Source: Clostridiaceae bacterium DTU079 (GTDB lineage Bacteria; Bacillota; Clostridia; Acetivibrionales; Acetivibrionaceae). Taken from it: a DNA stretch of 47,138 nucleotides. The stretch is from positions 1 through 47,138 of the forward strand of contig LFSC01000042.1 in assembly GCA_001512505.1 (NCBI GenBank), read 5' to 3'. Numbering within the stretch: the first letter of the stretch is position 1; each line of letters starts with the position of its first letter. Shown here one piece after another: positions 35,497 to 43,953 of this stretch. The notes under the pieces are model-generated. The model had not been told where the DNA came from, ran no database searches, and was given only the letters and a program-made list of their open reading frames with translations. The translations under genes and the position numbers were made by a program.

Positions 35497-36477
35497 ATGT
35501 TAATTAGACCGCGCAGATTGCGATTTAACCAACATGTAAGGGACATGGCAAGAGAGGTGAGGCTTAGTACCAAGTCGCTTATATTGCCTGTTTTCATCAT
35601 GGAGGGTAAAAATACAAAGCTGCCTATAAACTCTCTTGAGGGTCATTTTTATTACAGTCCGGACACGGTTTTTGAAGCGGTGGACAGTGCTTTAAAATAC
35701 GGAGTGAACAAGATTTTGCTTTTTGGGGTGCCCGAAGAAAAGGATGAGATTGGCAGCCAAAGTTTTGATGAAGACGGGGTTATACAGAAAGCTGTCCGGG
35801 CGATTAAGGAACGCTACAGAGAAGAAGTGTTTGTCATAACCGATGTATGCATGTGTGAATATACTTCCCACGGGCATTGCGGCATACTGGATGACGAGTA
35901 TGTTGACAATGACAGGACCTTGGAGTATCTTTCGAAAATTGCCCTGTCCCATGCTGTGGCAGGGGCGGACATGGTGGCGCCGTCGGATATGATGGACGGC
36001 AGGGTGGCGGCAATTCGAAAGACATTGGATGAACACAATTTCATCAATACCCTTATTATGTCCTATGCCGTAAAATATTCGTCAGCTTTTTACGGTCCGT
36101 TTCGTGAGGCCGCAAAGTCGGCCCCGTCCTTTGGGAACCGAAAGTCATATCAAATGGATTATCATAATAGGAAAGAAGCCGTAAAGGAAGCTTTGATGGA
36201 TATAAACGAAGGTGCGGATATTCTTATGGTTAAGCCAGCATTAGCTTATTTGGATGTTATCAGCGAAGTTTCAAAGCACTCCAATTTGCCCACGGCTGCG
36301 TACAGTGTCAGCGGAGAATATGCCATGATAAAAGCGGCGGCAAAAATGAATCTGATAGATGAATACGGAGTAATGTGTGAAAGTGCGGTCTCTGTTTTTA
36401 GAGCCGGTGCGGATATTTTGATTTCCTACTATGCAAAAGAAATAGCACAGGCAATTAATAAGGGGGACATAGGATAA
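35497..36477 (+). CDS. hemB: Delta-aminolevulinic acid dehydratase (porphobilinogen synthase)
   Basis: A 326-residue enzyme that condenses two 5-aminolevulinates to porphobilinogen. The zinc-binding cysteines are C118, C120 and C128 in DVCMCEYTSHGHCG, so it is the zinc-dependent type. Schiff-base lysines are K193 (SYAVKYSSAFYGPFR) and K246 (MVKPALAYLD). Start and RBS (GTGGGGG) are clear. It is separated from cobA/hemD by a palindromic repeat but is likely part of the same regulon. It overlaps the hemL start by one base. Confidence 0.95.
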   Translation: MLIRPRRLRFNQHVRDMAREVRLSTKSLILPVFIMEGKNTKLPINSLEGHFYYSPDTVFEAVDSALKYGVNKILLFGVPEEKDEIGSQSFDEDGVIQKAVRAIKERYREEVFVITDVCMCEYTSHGHCGILDDEYVDNDRTLEYLSKIALSHAVAGADMVAPSDMMDGRVAAIRKTLDEHNFINTLIMSYAVKYSSAFYGPFREAAKSAPSFGNRKSYQMDYHNRKEAVKEALMDINEGADILMVKPALAYLDVISEVSKHSNLPTAAYSVSGEYAMIKAAAKMNLIDEYGVMCESAVSVFRAGADILISYYAKEIAQAINKGDIG

Positions 36478-37757
36478 TGATGTTGTCGAAATCGAAGCTT
36501 TTGTTTGAAAGAGCAAAAAAAGTGATTCCCGGAGGCGTGAACAGTCCTGTCCGGGCTTTTGGTGCTGTGGGAGGTTATCCTCCTTTCATAAAGAAAGCAA
36601 AAGGCGCGAGAATTTATGATGTTGACGGAAATGAATACATTGACTATGTGGGTTCGTGGGGACCGATGATTTTAGGCCATACTCACCCGAAAGTACTTGA
36701 AGCGATATCGAAAACCATTGTGGACGGTTTGAGTTTTGGTGCTGCAACGGAATTGGAGGTTCAAATGGCGGAGCTTATTGTAGAGCTAGTGCCTTCCGTT
36801 GAGACGGTTAGAATGGTAAACAGCGGTACCGAAGCGGTAATGAGTGCGATTCGCGTTGCACGGGGCTATACAAAAAGGGAAAAAGTTATAAAATTTGCAG
36901 GCTGCTATCACGGACATGCAGACAGCATGCTGGTCAAAGCAGGCTCAGGAGCTATGACAAGCGGAATCCCCAACAGCGGGGGTGTAACGGCAGGTACTGC
37001 AAAGGATACATTAATAGCAAGGTATAACGATATTGACAGTGTAAAGCTTTTGTTTGAGCAAAACAAGGGCAATATAGCAGCTGTTATAGTTGAGCCTGTG
37101 GCGGCCAATATGGGGGTTGTGCTGCCTGAAGGAAACTTCCTTGGGAAACTGCGCAAGCTTTGCGATGAGGAAGAGGCTTTGCTGATTTTTGACGAGGTAA
37201 TTACCGGGTTCAGACTGGCTATTGGCGGCGCACAGCAGTATTTTGGCATTAATGCGGATATTGTAACCTATGGCAAGATCATCGGAGGAGGTATGCCTGT
37301 GGGTGCCTATGGAGGAAGACGGCAGATCATGGAATGTGTGGCACCGGTGGGGGATGTTTATCAGGCAGGTACATTGTCGGGTAATCCCCTTGCCATGTCG
37401 GCAGGGATTGCTACATTGAGGGAGTTGGCTGAGAATCCCGAAATTTTTGAAAAAATCAACAGGCTTGGTCAAAAATTAAGCGATGGACTTAAGAAAATCA
37501 CTAAAAATACCGTAAAAGCTGTCGGCTCTTTGGTTTGTGTGTTTATGACCGGGGAGGACGTTATTGATTATGACAGTGCGGCAAAAAGCAATACCCAACA
37601 GTTTGGAAAGTATTTCAATTATCTTTTGAATAACGGCATTTATATTGCTCCCTCACAGTTTGAGGCGATGTTTGTTTCCAATGCCCATACGGACAAGGAT
37701 ATTGATGAAACCTTGGAAAGGATAAGCATGTTTTTTTCATGTGACTCCATTTACTAA
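36477..37757 (+). CDS. hemL: Glutamate-1-semialdehyde 2,1-aminomutase
   Basis: A 426-residue class III PLP aminotransferase that converts glutamate-1-semialdehyde to 5-aminolevulinate, completing the C5 pathway begun by HemA. Motifs: PGGVNSPVRAF near the N-terminus, NSGTEAVMSAIRVARG, CYHGHAD, FDEVITGFR and K267 in TYGKIIGGGMPVGAYGG, which carries PLP. Starts at ATG overlapping the hemB stop; a second ATG follows directly. It ends the porphyrin cluster; a repeat copy and then the sulfate operon promoter follow. Confidence 0.95.
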   Translation: MMLSKSKLLFERAKKVIPGGVNSPVRAFGAVGGYPPFIKKAKGARIYDVDGNEYIDYVGSWGPMILGHTHPKVLEAISKTIVDGLSFGAATELEVQMAELIVELVPSVETVRMVNSGTEAVMSAIRVARGYTKREKVIKFAGCYHGHADSMLVKAGSGAMTSGIPNSGGVTAGTAKDTLIARYNDIDSVKLLFEQNKGNIAAVIVEPVAANMGVVLPEGNFLGKLRKLCDEEEALLIFDEVITGFRLAIGGAQQYFGINADIVTYGKIIGGGMPVGAYGGRRQIMECVAPVGDVYQAGTLSGNPLAMSAGIATLRELAENPEIFEKINRLGQKLSDGLKKITKNTVKAVGSLVCVFMTGEDVIDYDSAAKSNTQQFGKYFNYLLNNGIYIAPSQFEAMFVSNAHTDKDIDETLERISMFFSCDSIY

Positions 37758-37775
37758 AAAATAAGGGAAAGGAAA

Positions 37776-37830
37776 AGCAGAAAAATGCTCGAAAGCTTAA
37801 GTTTTTAAACCCACAAGTCTTTAAATATTT
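37776..37830. repeat. Dispersed palindromic repeat, probable copy C (after hemL)
   Basis: GCAGAAAAATGCTCGAAAGC followed by TTAAGTTT and later CAAGTCTTTAAAT resembles the left part of copy A (GAAGAAAAATGTTCC, AAACTTGAGTTT, CAAGTCT, GTAAAT) in the same order. It is more diverged than copies B and D, so the call is tentative. It lies just downstream of the hemL stop. Confidence 0.5.
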
Positions 37831-37892
37831 CTTAGGAATGATATTAATTCTGAGTATTTATATATGAATAATAAAAAATTTCAGAGAATATA

Positions 37893-37921
37893 TTGACAAT
37901 AGAGAAAAATCGTTGTAAAAT
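37893..37921 (+). promoter_or_regulatory. Promoter of the sulfate uptake operon
   Basis: TTGACA (37893-37898), 17 bases, TAAAAT (37916-37921). The leader of about 115 bases contains a small hairpin AAGGGT-ATA-ACCCTT (37959-37973) followed by a T-rich stretch, and an AATAC-TC-GTATT dyad (38008-38019). These may bind a sulfur regulator or attenuate transcription. No known riboswitch was recognised. Confidence 0.75.
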
Positions 37922-38043
37922 AATCACTATAATTCATATAAGAATAGTATGAAAATATAAGGGTATAACCCTTTTAATTTTAAACTAAACCATACTAAAA
38001 CGATATGAATACTCGTATTAAATTTTTGTGAGGAGAGATGATT

Positions 38044-39114
38044 ATGGTGAAGAATAAGATAAGAAAAAATATTCTCAGAATAAGCTTAACCGGGCTGTTA
38101 ATTGCAGCAAACCTTGTTTCCTTTGCAGGATGCTCAAAAGAAGCAAGTAATAATCAAGGAAGCTCTAAGAAAACAGAACCCATTACGATTCTCAATGTAT
38201 CCTATGACCCAACCCGTGAACTTTATCAGGATTACAATGAAGCGTTCCAAAAATACTGGAAAGAAAAAACCGGTCAGGATGTTACCGTCCAGCAGTCCCA
38301 TGGAGGCTCGGGAAGCCAGGCAAGGACGGTAATTGACGGTAATGAAGCCGATGTTGTAACTCTGGCTTTGGCCTATGACATTGATTCAATAAACAAAAAC
38401 AAAGAGATTTTAAGTAAAGATTGGCAGAAACGATTGCCCCACAATTCAACTCCATACACATCAACCATTGTATTTTTAGTAAGAAAAGGCAATCCAAAAA
38501 ATATTAAAGACTGGGATGACCTTGCAAAGCCGGGAGTGGAAGTTATTACTCCAAATCCCAAAACTTCAGGAGGGGCACGCTGGAATTATCTTGCGGCATG
38601 GGGATATGCTTTAAGAAAATACAGCAATGACCCGGAAAAAGCCAGAGAATTTGTCAAAGCTATCTTTGCCAACGTACCCGTTCTTGATTCCGGAGCCAGG
38701 GGTTCTACCACCACCTTTGTTGAACGGGGATTGGGAGATGTACTTATAGCATGGGAAAATGAAGCACTGCTTTCCTTGAATGAACTGGATAAAGATAAGT
38801 TTGAGATTGTAGTACCCTCTATTAGTATTTTGGCAGAGCCTCCTGTAGCTGTGGTCGATTCGGTGGTTGACAAGAAAGGAACCCGTGAGGTGGCAGAAGC
38901 CTATCTTGAATATTTGTACAGTGATGAAGGGCAGGAAATATCAGCAAAAAATTATTACAGGCCCAGAAGTGAAGAAATCAAGAAAAAATATGCTTCCCAA
39001 TTTCCCGAGGTTGAGCTCTTTACCATTGATGAAGTTTTTGGCGGATGGGACAAAGCACAAAAGGAACATTTCGATGACGGCGGCGTTTTCGATCAGATAT
39101 ATGAGAAAAAGTAA
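38044..39114 (+). CDS. sbp: Sulfate ABC transporter, substrate-binding lipoprotein
   Basis: A protein of 356 residues from the ATG at 38044, seven bases after GAGGAGA (an ATG at 38038 is too close). The N-terminus has a basic patch, a hydrophobic helix and C30 in VSFAGC as lipidation site, followed by a Ser/Asn-rich tether. The mature part follows the Sbp/CysP pattern: [60 protein letters not shown] and the ligand-site segment [15 protein letters not shown]. It captures sulfate (or thiosulfate) for CysTWA. First gene of the sulfate operon. Confidence 0.94.
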   Translation: MVKNKIRKNILRISLTGLLIAANLVSFAGCSKEASNNQGSSKKTEPITILNVSYDPTRELYQDYNEAFQKYWKEKTGQDVTVQQSHGGSGSQARTVIDGNEADVVTLALAYDIDSINKNKEILSKDWQKRLPHNSTPYTSTIVFLVRKGNPKNIKDWDDLAKPGVEVITPNPKTSGGARWNYLAAWGYALRKYSNDPEKAREFVKAIFANVPVLDSGARGSTTTFVERGLGDVLIAWENEALLSLNELDKDKFEIVVPSISILAEPPVAVVDSVVDKKGTREVAEAYLEYLYSDEGQEISAKNYYRPRSEEIKKKYASQFPEVELFTIDEVFGGWDKAQKEHFDDGGVFDQIYEKK

Positions 39115-39170
39115 TCTATTAAAAAGTAATCTATTACAAAAGGCAATCTTTTAGTAGAAGTAATCTTTGT
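39106..39170 (+). repeat. Perfect 15-bp tandem duplication spanning the sbp stop codon
   Basis: AAAAAGTAATCTATT occurs at 39106-39120 and again at 39121-39135. The first copy includes the TAA stop. Two diverged units (AAAAGGCAATCTTTT and AGAAGTAATCTTTG) follow. Confidence 0.9.
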
Positions 39171-39202
39171 GAAAAATAATTTTAAGGCTTAGGAGTGGAG
39201 TC

Positions 39203-40051
39203 ATGAATATTGCAATCAAGCCAATTAAAATAAAAAAGAAGAGTGTTATACCGGGATTTGGCATCACCATGGGATTTACCCTTACATATCTTACGTTACT
39301 GGTTTTAATCCCTGTGTCAATGGTCTTCTTAAACACTGCTAAAATAGGGTTTAAAGAGTTCTGGGAAATTGCTTCTTCGGAAAGGGTGCTGGCTTCTCTG
39401 AAGATATCTTTTAGTACCTCCTTTTTGGCGGCGGTAATAAATGTTGTTTTCGGGCTCCTTCTTGCATGGGTTTTGGAAAGGTACGATTTTTGGGGCAAAA
39501 AACTTATAGATGGCTTGATTGACTTGCCTTTTGCCTTGCCAACGGCTGTTGCAGGTATTTCACTCACGACTTTATATTCAAAAAACGGATGGATCGGTAA
39601 GCTTTTCGCACCGTTTGGGATAAAAATATCTTATACACCCCTTGGTATAGTTGTTGCCTTGGTTTTTATAGGTTTCCCCTTTGTAGTAAGGACTGTTCAA
39701 CCGGTGCTGGAAAGCATCGATTTTGAAGTGGAAGAAGCAGCGGCATGTCTTGGAGCTACAAGATTTCAGACTTTCTTTAGAGTTATTCTGCCGGAATTGC
39801 TTCCGGCATTGATAACGGGTTTTGCCCTTGCTTTTTCCAGGTCCTTGGGTGAATACGGGTCCGTGGTTTTCATATCGGGAAATATGCCTATGAAAACGGA
39901 AATTACACCGCTTTTGATAAGAACAAAGCTGGAACAATACGATTATGCAGGCGGTACAGCGGTTGCCGCAGTTATGTTGATTATTTCTTTCCTTCTACTG
40001 CTGATGATTAACGCATTTCAGTGGTGGGCAAACAGGCATAAGTCAAGTTAA
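39203..40051 (+). CDS. cysT: Sulfate ABC transporter permease CysT
   Basis: A 282-residue inner membrane permease with about six helices. The EAA loop is [22 protein letters not shown], which contacts the CysA ATPase. [18 protein letters not shown] and [19 protein letters not shown] are typical of CysT/CysU. The ATG follows AGGAGTGG. It pairs with CysW to form the channel for sulfate. The gene lies 88 bases after sbp, in a gap filled by small tandem repeats. Confidence 0.95.
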   Translation: MNIAIKPIKIKKKSVIPGFGITMGFTLTYLTLLVLIPVSMVFLNTAKIGFKEFWEIASSERVLASLKISFSTSFLAAVINVVFGLLLAWVLERYDFWGKKLIDGLIDLPFALPTAVAGISLTTLYSKNGWIGKLFAPFGIKISYTPLGIVVALVFIGFPFVVRTVQPVLESIDFEVEEAAACLGATRFQTFFRVILPELLPALITGFALAFSRSLGEYGSVVFISGNMPMKTEITPLLIRTKLEQYDYAGGTAVAAVMLIISFLLLLMINAFQWWANRHKSS

Positions 40052-40063
40052 GAATGGAAATAC

Positions 40064-40086
40064 AAGAGCTAACATAAGAGCTAACA
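40064..40086 (+). repeat. 12-base tandem duplication after cysT
   Basis: AAGAGCTAACA at 40064-40074 is repeated at 40076-40086, shortly after the cysT stop. Small but exact. Confidence 0.6.
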
Positions 40087-40150
40087 AAAAGAATTGAAGA
40101 AATGTTCTGTGGGCAAATGACAGGCAGATGCCAAGTTGGGAGTGATTAAA

Positions 40151-41062
40151 ATGGCAGGGAGTATACCCATTCAATTAAAAACGGATAAGGAAGCAGCATA
40201 TGCGAAAAAGAGAGCAGTAAAGGGCTCCAAATTAGTTCCGATTGTTTTAACGACGATTGCGTTATTGTTTTTTATATTAATGCTCATAATTCCGCTTATA
40301 TCGGTATTTGTAAAAGCCTTTGAACAAGGTGCCAACTTGTATTTTGCTTCAATTACCGATCCTATAGCATTAAAAGCCATAAAACTTACCCTCATAACCA
40401 TAGCAATTACCGTTCCGATAAACACCGTATTTGGCCTTGCAGCTGCCTGGGCCATTGCAAAGTTTAAATTTAAAGGTAAAAACCTATTGATTACGTTTAT
40501 TGATTTACCTTTTTCCATATCACCGGTGGTGGCAGGACTGATATTTGTTTTGCTCTTTAGCACCAGTCACGGACTTTTTGCTCCACTGCTTAATGCCTTG
40601 GGGATAAAGATTATCTTTGCGCCGCCGGGGATAATTATTGCAACGATATTTGTAACTCTTCCCTTTGTTGCGAGGGAGCTGATACCTTTGATGGAAGCCC
40701 AGGGAACAGCAGAGGAAGAAGCGGCGTTGACCTTGGGGGCAAGCGGATGGAAAACCTTTTGGCATATTACGCTTCCCAACATAAAGTGGGCGCTGCTGTA
40801 CGGCATTATGCTGACAACTGCAAGGGCTGCAGGAGAGTTCGGTGCGGTTTCTGTGGTGTCGGGTCACATCAGAGGTCTTACCAATACGGTTCCTCTTCAT
40901 GTTGAAATATTGTACAACGAATACAAATTTTCTGCCGCATTCGCAGTAGCTTCATTGTTAACCCTCATTGCATTAGTCAATTTAATTGTGAAGAATGTGG
41001 CATACTCGAAAATGAACCGGATACATAAAGCAGGCGAGAAGAAAAATGTTCCGGAAGCCTAG
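40151..41062 (+). CDS. cysW: Sulfate ABC transporter permease CysW
   Basis: A protein of 303 residues from the ATG at 40151 (GGGAG eight bases upstream); an in-frame TTG at 40136 is less likely. It has a charged N-terminal segment of about 30 residues, then six helices. The EAA loop is EEEAALTLGASGWKTFWHITLPN; FSISPVVAGLIFVLLF and ARAAGEFGAVSVVSGHIRG are CysW-typical. Partner of CysT. The last eight codons (EKKNVPEA and stop) lie inside a copy of the dispersed palindromic repeat, so the tail was probably rewritten by repeat insertion. Functionally this end is cytosolic and dispensable. Confidence 0.94.
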   Translation: MAGSIPIQLKTDKEAAYAKKRAVKGSKLVPIVLTTIALLFFILMLIIPLISVFVKAFEQGANLYFASITDPIALKAIKLTLITIAITVPINTVFGLAAAWAIAKFKFKGKNLLITFIDLPFSISPVVAGLIFVLLFSTSHGLFAPLLNALGIKIIFAPPGIIIATIFVTLPFVARELIPLMEAQGTAEEEAALTLGASGWKTFWHITLPNIKWALLYGIMLTTARAAGEFGAVSVVSGHIRGLTNTVPLHVEILYNEYKFSAAFAVASLLTLIALVNLIVKNVAYSKMNRIHKAGEKKNVPEA

Positions 41063-41090
41063 GTTTTGTAAGTAAAGAGCCTGTAAATCG
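41036..41090. repeat. Dispersed palindromic repeat, copy B (cysW end / cysA leader)
   Basis: GAAGAAAAATGTTCC (41038-41052) to AGAGCCTGTAAAT (41076-41088) aligns without gaps to copy A (35164-35214), 42 of 51 bases identical. The core hairpin GAAGCC-TA-GGTTTT (41054-41067) keeps pairing by a compensatory T-A to C-G change. Only the left part is present. It encodes the cysW C-terminus and ends against the cysA ribosome binding site. Confidence 0.8.
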
Positions 41091-41102
41091 GGAGGATTGA
41101 TT

Positions 41103-42167
41103 ATGAGTATTGAAATACGTGACGTTTCAAAGACCTTTGATTCGTATAGAGCACTAAGCGATATAAACCTTATCATTCAGACTGGGGAACTGGTGGCATT
41201 GCTGGGACCGTCCGGTTCAGGCAAGACAACACTACTTAGGATTATTGCCGGTCTCGAAACAGCGGATCAAGGCAGCATCATCTTTGACGGTGAGGATAAT
41301 ACAAAAAAGAGTACCCAGGACAGAAAAGTGGGATTTGTGTTTCAGCACTATGCTTTGTTTAAGCATATGACGGTTTTTGAAAATATTGCTTTCGGCTTAA
41401 GGGTTAGGCCTTCAAAATTCAGGCCCAGCAAGGAAGCTATTAAAAAGAAGGTACATGAGCTTTTGGAGCTTGTGAAGATGGAAGAGTTGGCAAACCGCTA
41501 TCCTTCACAGCTGTCGGGAGGACAACGTCAGAGAATTGCCCTGGCAAGGGCTTTGGCTGTGGAGCCGAAGGTTTTGCTTTTGGATGAACCCTTTGGGGCG
41601 CTGGATGCCAAAGTAAGAAAAGATCTGCGAAGATGGCTCAGAAAGCTTCATGACGAATATCCCATCACCAGCGTGTTTGTAACCCATGACCAGGAAGAGG
41701 CTTTGGATGTGGCAGACAGGGTTGTAATTTTAAATCAGGGCAAAATTGAGCAGATAGGTACACCGGAAGAGGTGTATGACAATCCGGCCAATCCTTTTGT
41801 ATACAACTTTCTGGGCAATGTAAACTTGTTTCACGGAAGAATACATAACGGAAAAGTTGAACTGGGCCTATTTGGCGCAGATTCGGATGGCGGTCAGGGT
41901 AAAGACATAGTAAGCTACACCCGTCCCCACGATATTGAGATTAAGCTTGAACCGGAAGGAAAGGAATTTATCGGTTCTAGGATCACTTTTATTAGGGCGG
42001 TTGGACCCATTGTAAAGATTGAATTGGTTAGATTGGATAACGGACAATATATTGAAGCTGAGATTAGCAAGGAAACCTACAGAAAGCTTGGACTAAAGGA
42101 AAGGCATACTGTTTACGTAAGACCCAAAGATTTTAAAGTATTTATTCCCGAGGATTATGTAATTTAG
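41103..42167 (+). CDS. cysA: Sulfate ABC transporter ATPase CysA
   Basis: A protein of 354 residues from the ATG at 41103, seven bases after CGGGAGG. It is the ABC ATPase that powers sulfate import. Walker A is GPSGSGKTT, the Q loop [22 protein letters not shown], the signature [15 protein letters not shown], Walker [12 protein letters not shown] and the H loop VFVTHDQEE. The C-terminal TOBE-like region (from about 240) shows YTRPHDIEI, usual for CysA. Complete. The stop is followed by a partial duplication of the gene's own end. Confidence 0.95.
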   Translation: MSIEIRDVSKTFDSYRALSDINLIIQTGELVALLGPSGSGKTTLLRIIAGLETADQGSIIFDGEDNTKKSTQDRKVGFVFQHYALFKHMTVFENIAFGLRVRPSKFRPSKEAIKKKVHELLELVKMEELANRYPSQLSGGQRQRIALARALAVEPKVLLLDEPFGALDAKVRKDLRRWLRKLHDEYPITSVFVTHDQEEALDVADRVVILNQGKIEQIGTPEEVYDNPANPFVYNFLGNVNLFHGRIHNGKVELGLFGADSDGGQGKDIVSYTRPHDIEIKLEPEGKEFIGSRITFIRAVGPIVKIELVRLDNGQYIEAEISKETYRKLGLKERHTVYVRPKDFKVFIPEDYVI

Positions 42168-42213
42168 ATTATAAATTTTGATTTTAGAATTTAGATTATG
42201 TAATTATGTAATT
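42153..42213 (+). repeat. Duplication of the cysA 3' end
   Basis: GATTATGTAATT, the codons just before the cysA stop (42153-42164), reappears at 42194-42205; AATTTAGATTAT, which includes the stop, occurs at 42161-42172 and 42189-42200. The copies lie about 28 to 41 bases apart. Confidence 0.7.
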
Positions 42214-42275
42214 CGGTAGAAATATGTAGAAGTAAATATAAATGAATGCTAAGGAATATGCACAAAGGGGAAGAA

Positions 42276-42998
42276 ATGATGGTTCAATTGGATTTGGAGA
42301 AATTAAACAAGGAATATTCGGACAAAAATCCGGAAGATGTTGTGAGGTTTGTTGTTGAAAACATAGGTATTGAGAGAGTCGTATTGGCTTCAAGTCTTTC
42401 GATTGAAGACCAGGTGCTGACGGATATTTTGCTTAAAATCAATCCCAAGGCAAGGGTGTTTTTCCTTGACACGGGTAGGCATTTTCAGCAGACCTATGAC
42501 CTTATGGAAGAAACCATGAACAGATACAATTTCCACTTTGAAGTTTATGCTCCCGAAACCAAAGAACTGGAGCAGACTGTTTCAAAATACGGTCCCAATT
42601 TCTTTTACGAAAGCGTTGAACTTAGAAAAAAGTGCTGTGAAATAAGAAAGGTAAATCCGTTAAAGAGAGTATTAGGCACTGTGGATGCATGGATTTGCGG
42701 CCTGAGGAGAGAGCAATCTTTGACCCGACAGGAATTGAATATTTTTGAATGGGACGGTCTTCATTCAATTTACAAAATAAATCCCATTGCTTTTTGGTCG
42801 GAAGATAAGGTGTGGGAATACATCAAAAAATATAATGTTCCCTATAATTCCCTGTACAGCAAGGGTTTTCGGAGCATTGGGTGTCAGCCCTGTACCAGAG
42901 CGGTAAGACCCGGAGAGGATGTTAGAAGCGGCAGATGGTGGTGGGAGGACCCCGACAAAAAAGAATGCGGGTTGCACTTAAGAACAGGACAGGTCTGA
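42276..42998 (+). CDS. cysH: Assimilatory APS reductase (CysH, iron-sulfur type)
   Basis: A protein of 240 residues from the ATG at 42276, which follows AAAGGGGAAG; an ATG at 42246 is in frame but has no binding site. It reduces adenylyl sulfate to sulfite and AMP. The 4Fe-4S cysteines C120-C121 and C203-x2-C206 (KKCCEIRK, GCQPCTR) mark it as APS-using rather than PAPS-using; the catalytic Cys is C231 in KKECGLH. The PP-loop-like region is ASSLSIEDQVL. This matches sulfate activation by CysDN without PAPS. It lies between the transporter and cysD. Confidence 0.93.
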   Translation: MMVQLDLEKLNKEYSDKNPEDVVRFVVENIGIERVVLASSLSIEDQVLTDILLKINPKARVFFLDTGRHFQQTYDLMEETMNRYNFHFEVYAPETKELEQTVSKYGPNFFYESVELRKKCCEIRKVNPLKRVLGTVDAWICGLRREQSLTRQELNIFEWDGLHSIYKINPIAFWSEDKVWEYIKKYNVPYNSLYSKGFRSIGCQPCTRAVRPGEDVRSGRWWWEDPDKKECGLHLRTGQV

Positions 42999-43070
42999 GT
43001 ATGGGAAGTAGGATCGGACTTGTGCCAAATTATAAGAGCTTGACTTATATGCAAGAATAGGGGGAACGGT

Positions 43071-43952
43071 ATGAATCACTTGGATAAATTGGAAGCACAA
43101 AGCATTTATATATTGAGAGAAGCGTATAGGGAGTTTAAAAATATATGCATGTTATGGTCCATAGGAAAGGACAGTACTGTACTGCTTTGGCTGGCAAGAA
43201 AAGCTTTCTACGGGCATGTACCTATTCCTTTGGTACACATTGATACCCATTATAAAATACCTGAAATGATAGAGTACAGGGATGAGCTTGCACGAAAATG
43301 GAAGCTTACCATGATATATGGTGAAAACAGCGAGGCCCTAGCTCAGAAGAAAACTTTTCCCGACGGAAACGCGGACCGTTTGACGTGCTGCCAGCTGTTA
43401 AAAACCGAAGCTTTGAAACATACTCTTTCCGGCGAATGGAACCGTTATGTTCTGGACCATAAGACCGGAAAATATGTTTTGGATACCAAAAGGGAAAAGT
43501 TTACCGGAGTTATTGTGGGCGTAAGGGCTGATGAAGAGGGAAGCCGGTCAAAGGAAAGATATTTTTCGCCAAGGGACAAGGAGAGTGACTGGGCTGTGGA
43601 AGACCAGCCTCCGGAGTTTTGGAATCAGTTTAAGACCGACTTTGCACCGGGAACCCATATCAGAATACATCCCCTTTTGGACTGGACGGAACTGAACATT
43701 TGGGAATACATAGAAAGAGAAAACATACCCATTACACCCCTGTATTTTGACCGGGGGGACGGAAAGCGCTACAGATCCTTGGGATGCTATCCATGCACTT
43801 TTCCCGTGGAGTCCACAGCAAAAAATGTAAGCGAGATTATTGAGGAACTAAAAAGCGGCAAGTTTGCAAATATAGCGGAAAGAGCGGGACGGGCACAGGA
43901 CAAGGATGACGGCGGTGGCCTTGAGACCTTGAGAAGAGGGGGGTACATGTGA
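43071..43952 (+). CDS. cysD: Sulfate adenylyltransferase, small subunit
   Basis: A 293-residue PP-loop ATPase that makes APS from sulfate and ATP with CysN. The PP-loop is SIGKDST (30-36; usually SGGKDS or SIGKDS), with [31 protein letters not shown] and [12 protein letters not shown] as family marks. Length is typical. One base separates its stop from the cysN start, so they are co-translated. GTP hydrolysis by CysN drives the unfavourable adenylation. Confidence 0.96.
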   Translation: MNHLDKLEAQSIYILREAYREFKNICMLWSIGKDSTVLLWLARKAFYGHVPIPLVHIDTHYKIPEMIEYRDELARKWKLTMIYGENSEALAQKKTFPDGNADRLTCCQLLKTEALKHTLSGEWNRYVLDHKTGKYVLDTKREKFTGVIVGVRADEEGSRSKERYFSPRDKESDWAVEDQPPEFWNQFKTDFAPGTHIRIHPLLDWTELNIWEYIERENIPITPLYFDRGDGKRYRSLGCYPCTFPVESTAKNVSEIIEELKSGKFANIAERAGRAQDKDDGGGLETLRRGGYM

Positions 43953-43953
43953 T

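Noticed and set aside
39151..39567. 138-codon minus-strand reading frame opposite cysT
   Set aside because: It is the antisense shadow of the strongly conserved CysT coding sequence and has no start signals of its own. The same applies to the 130-codon frame opposite cysW (40171-40563).
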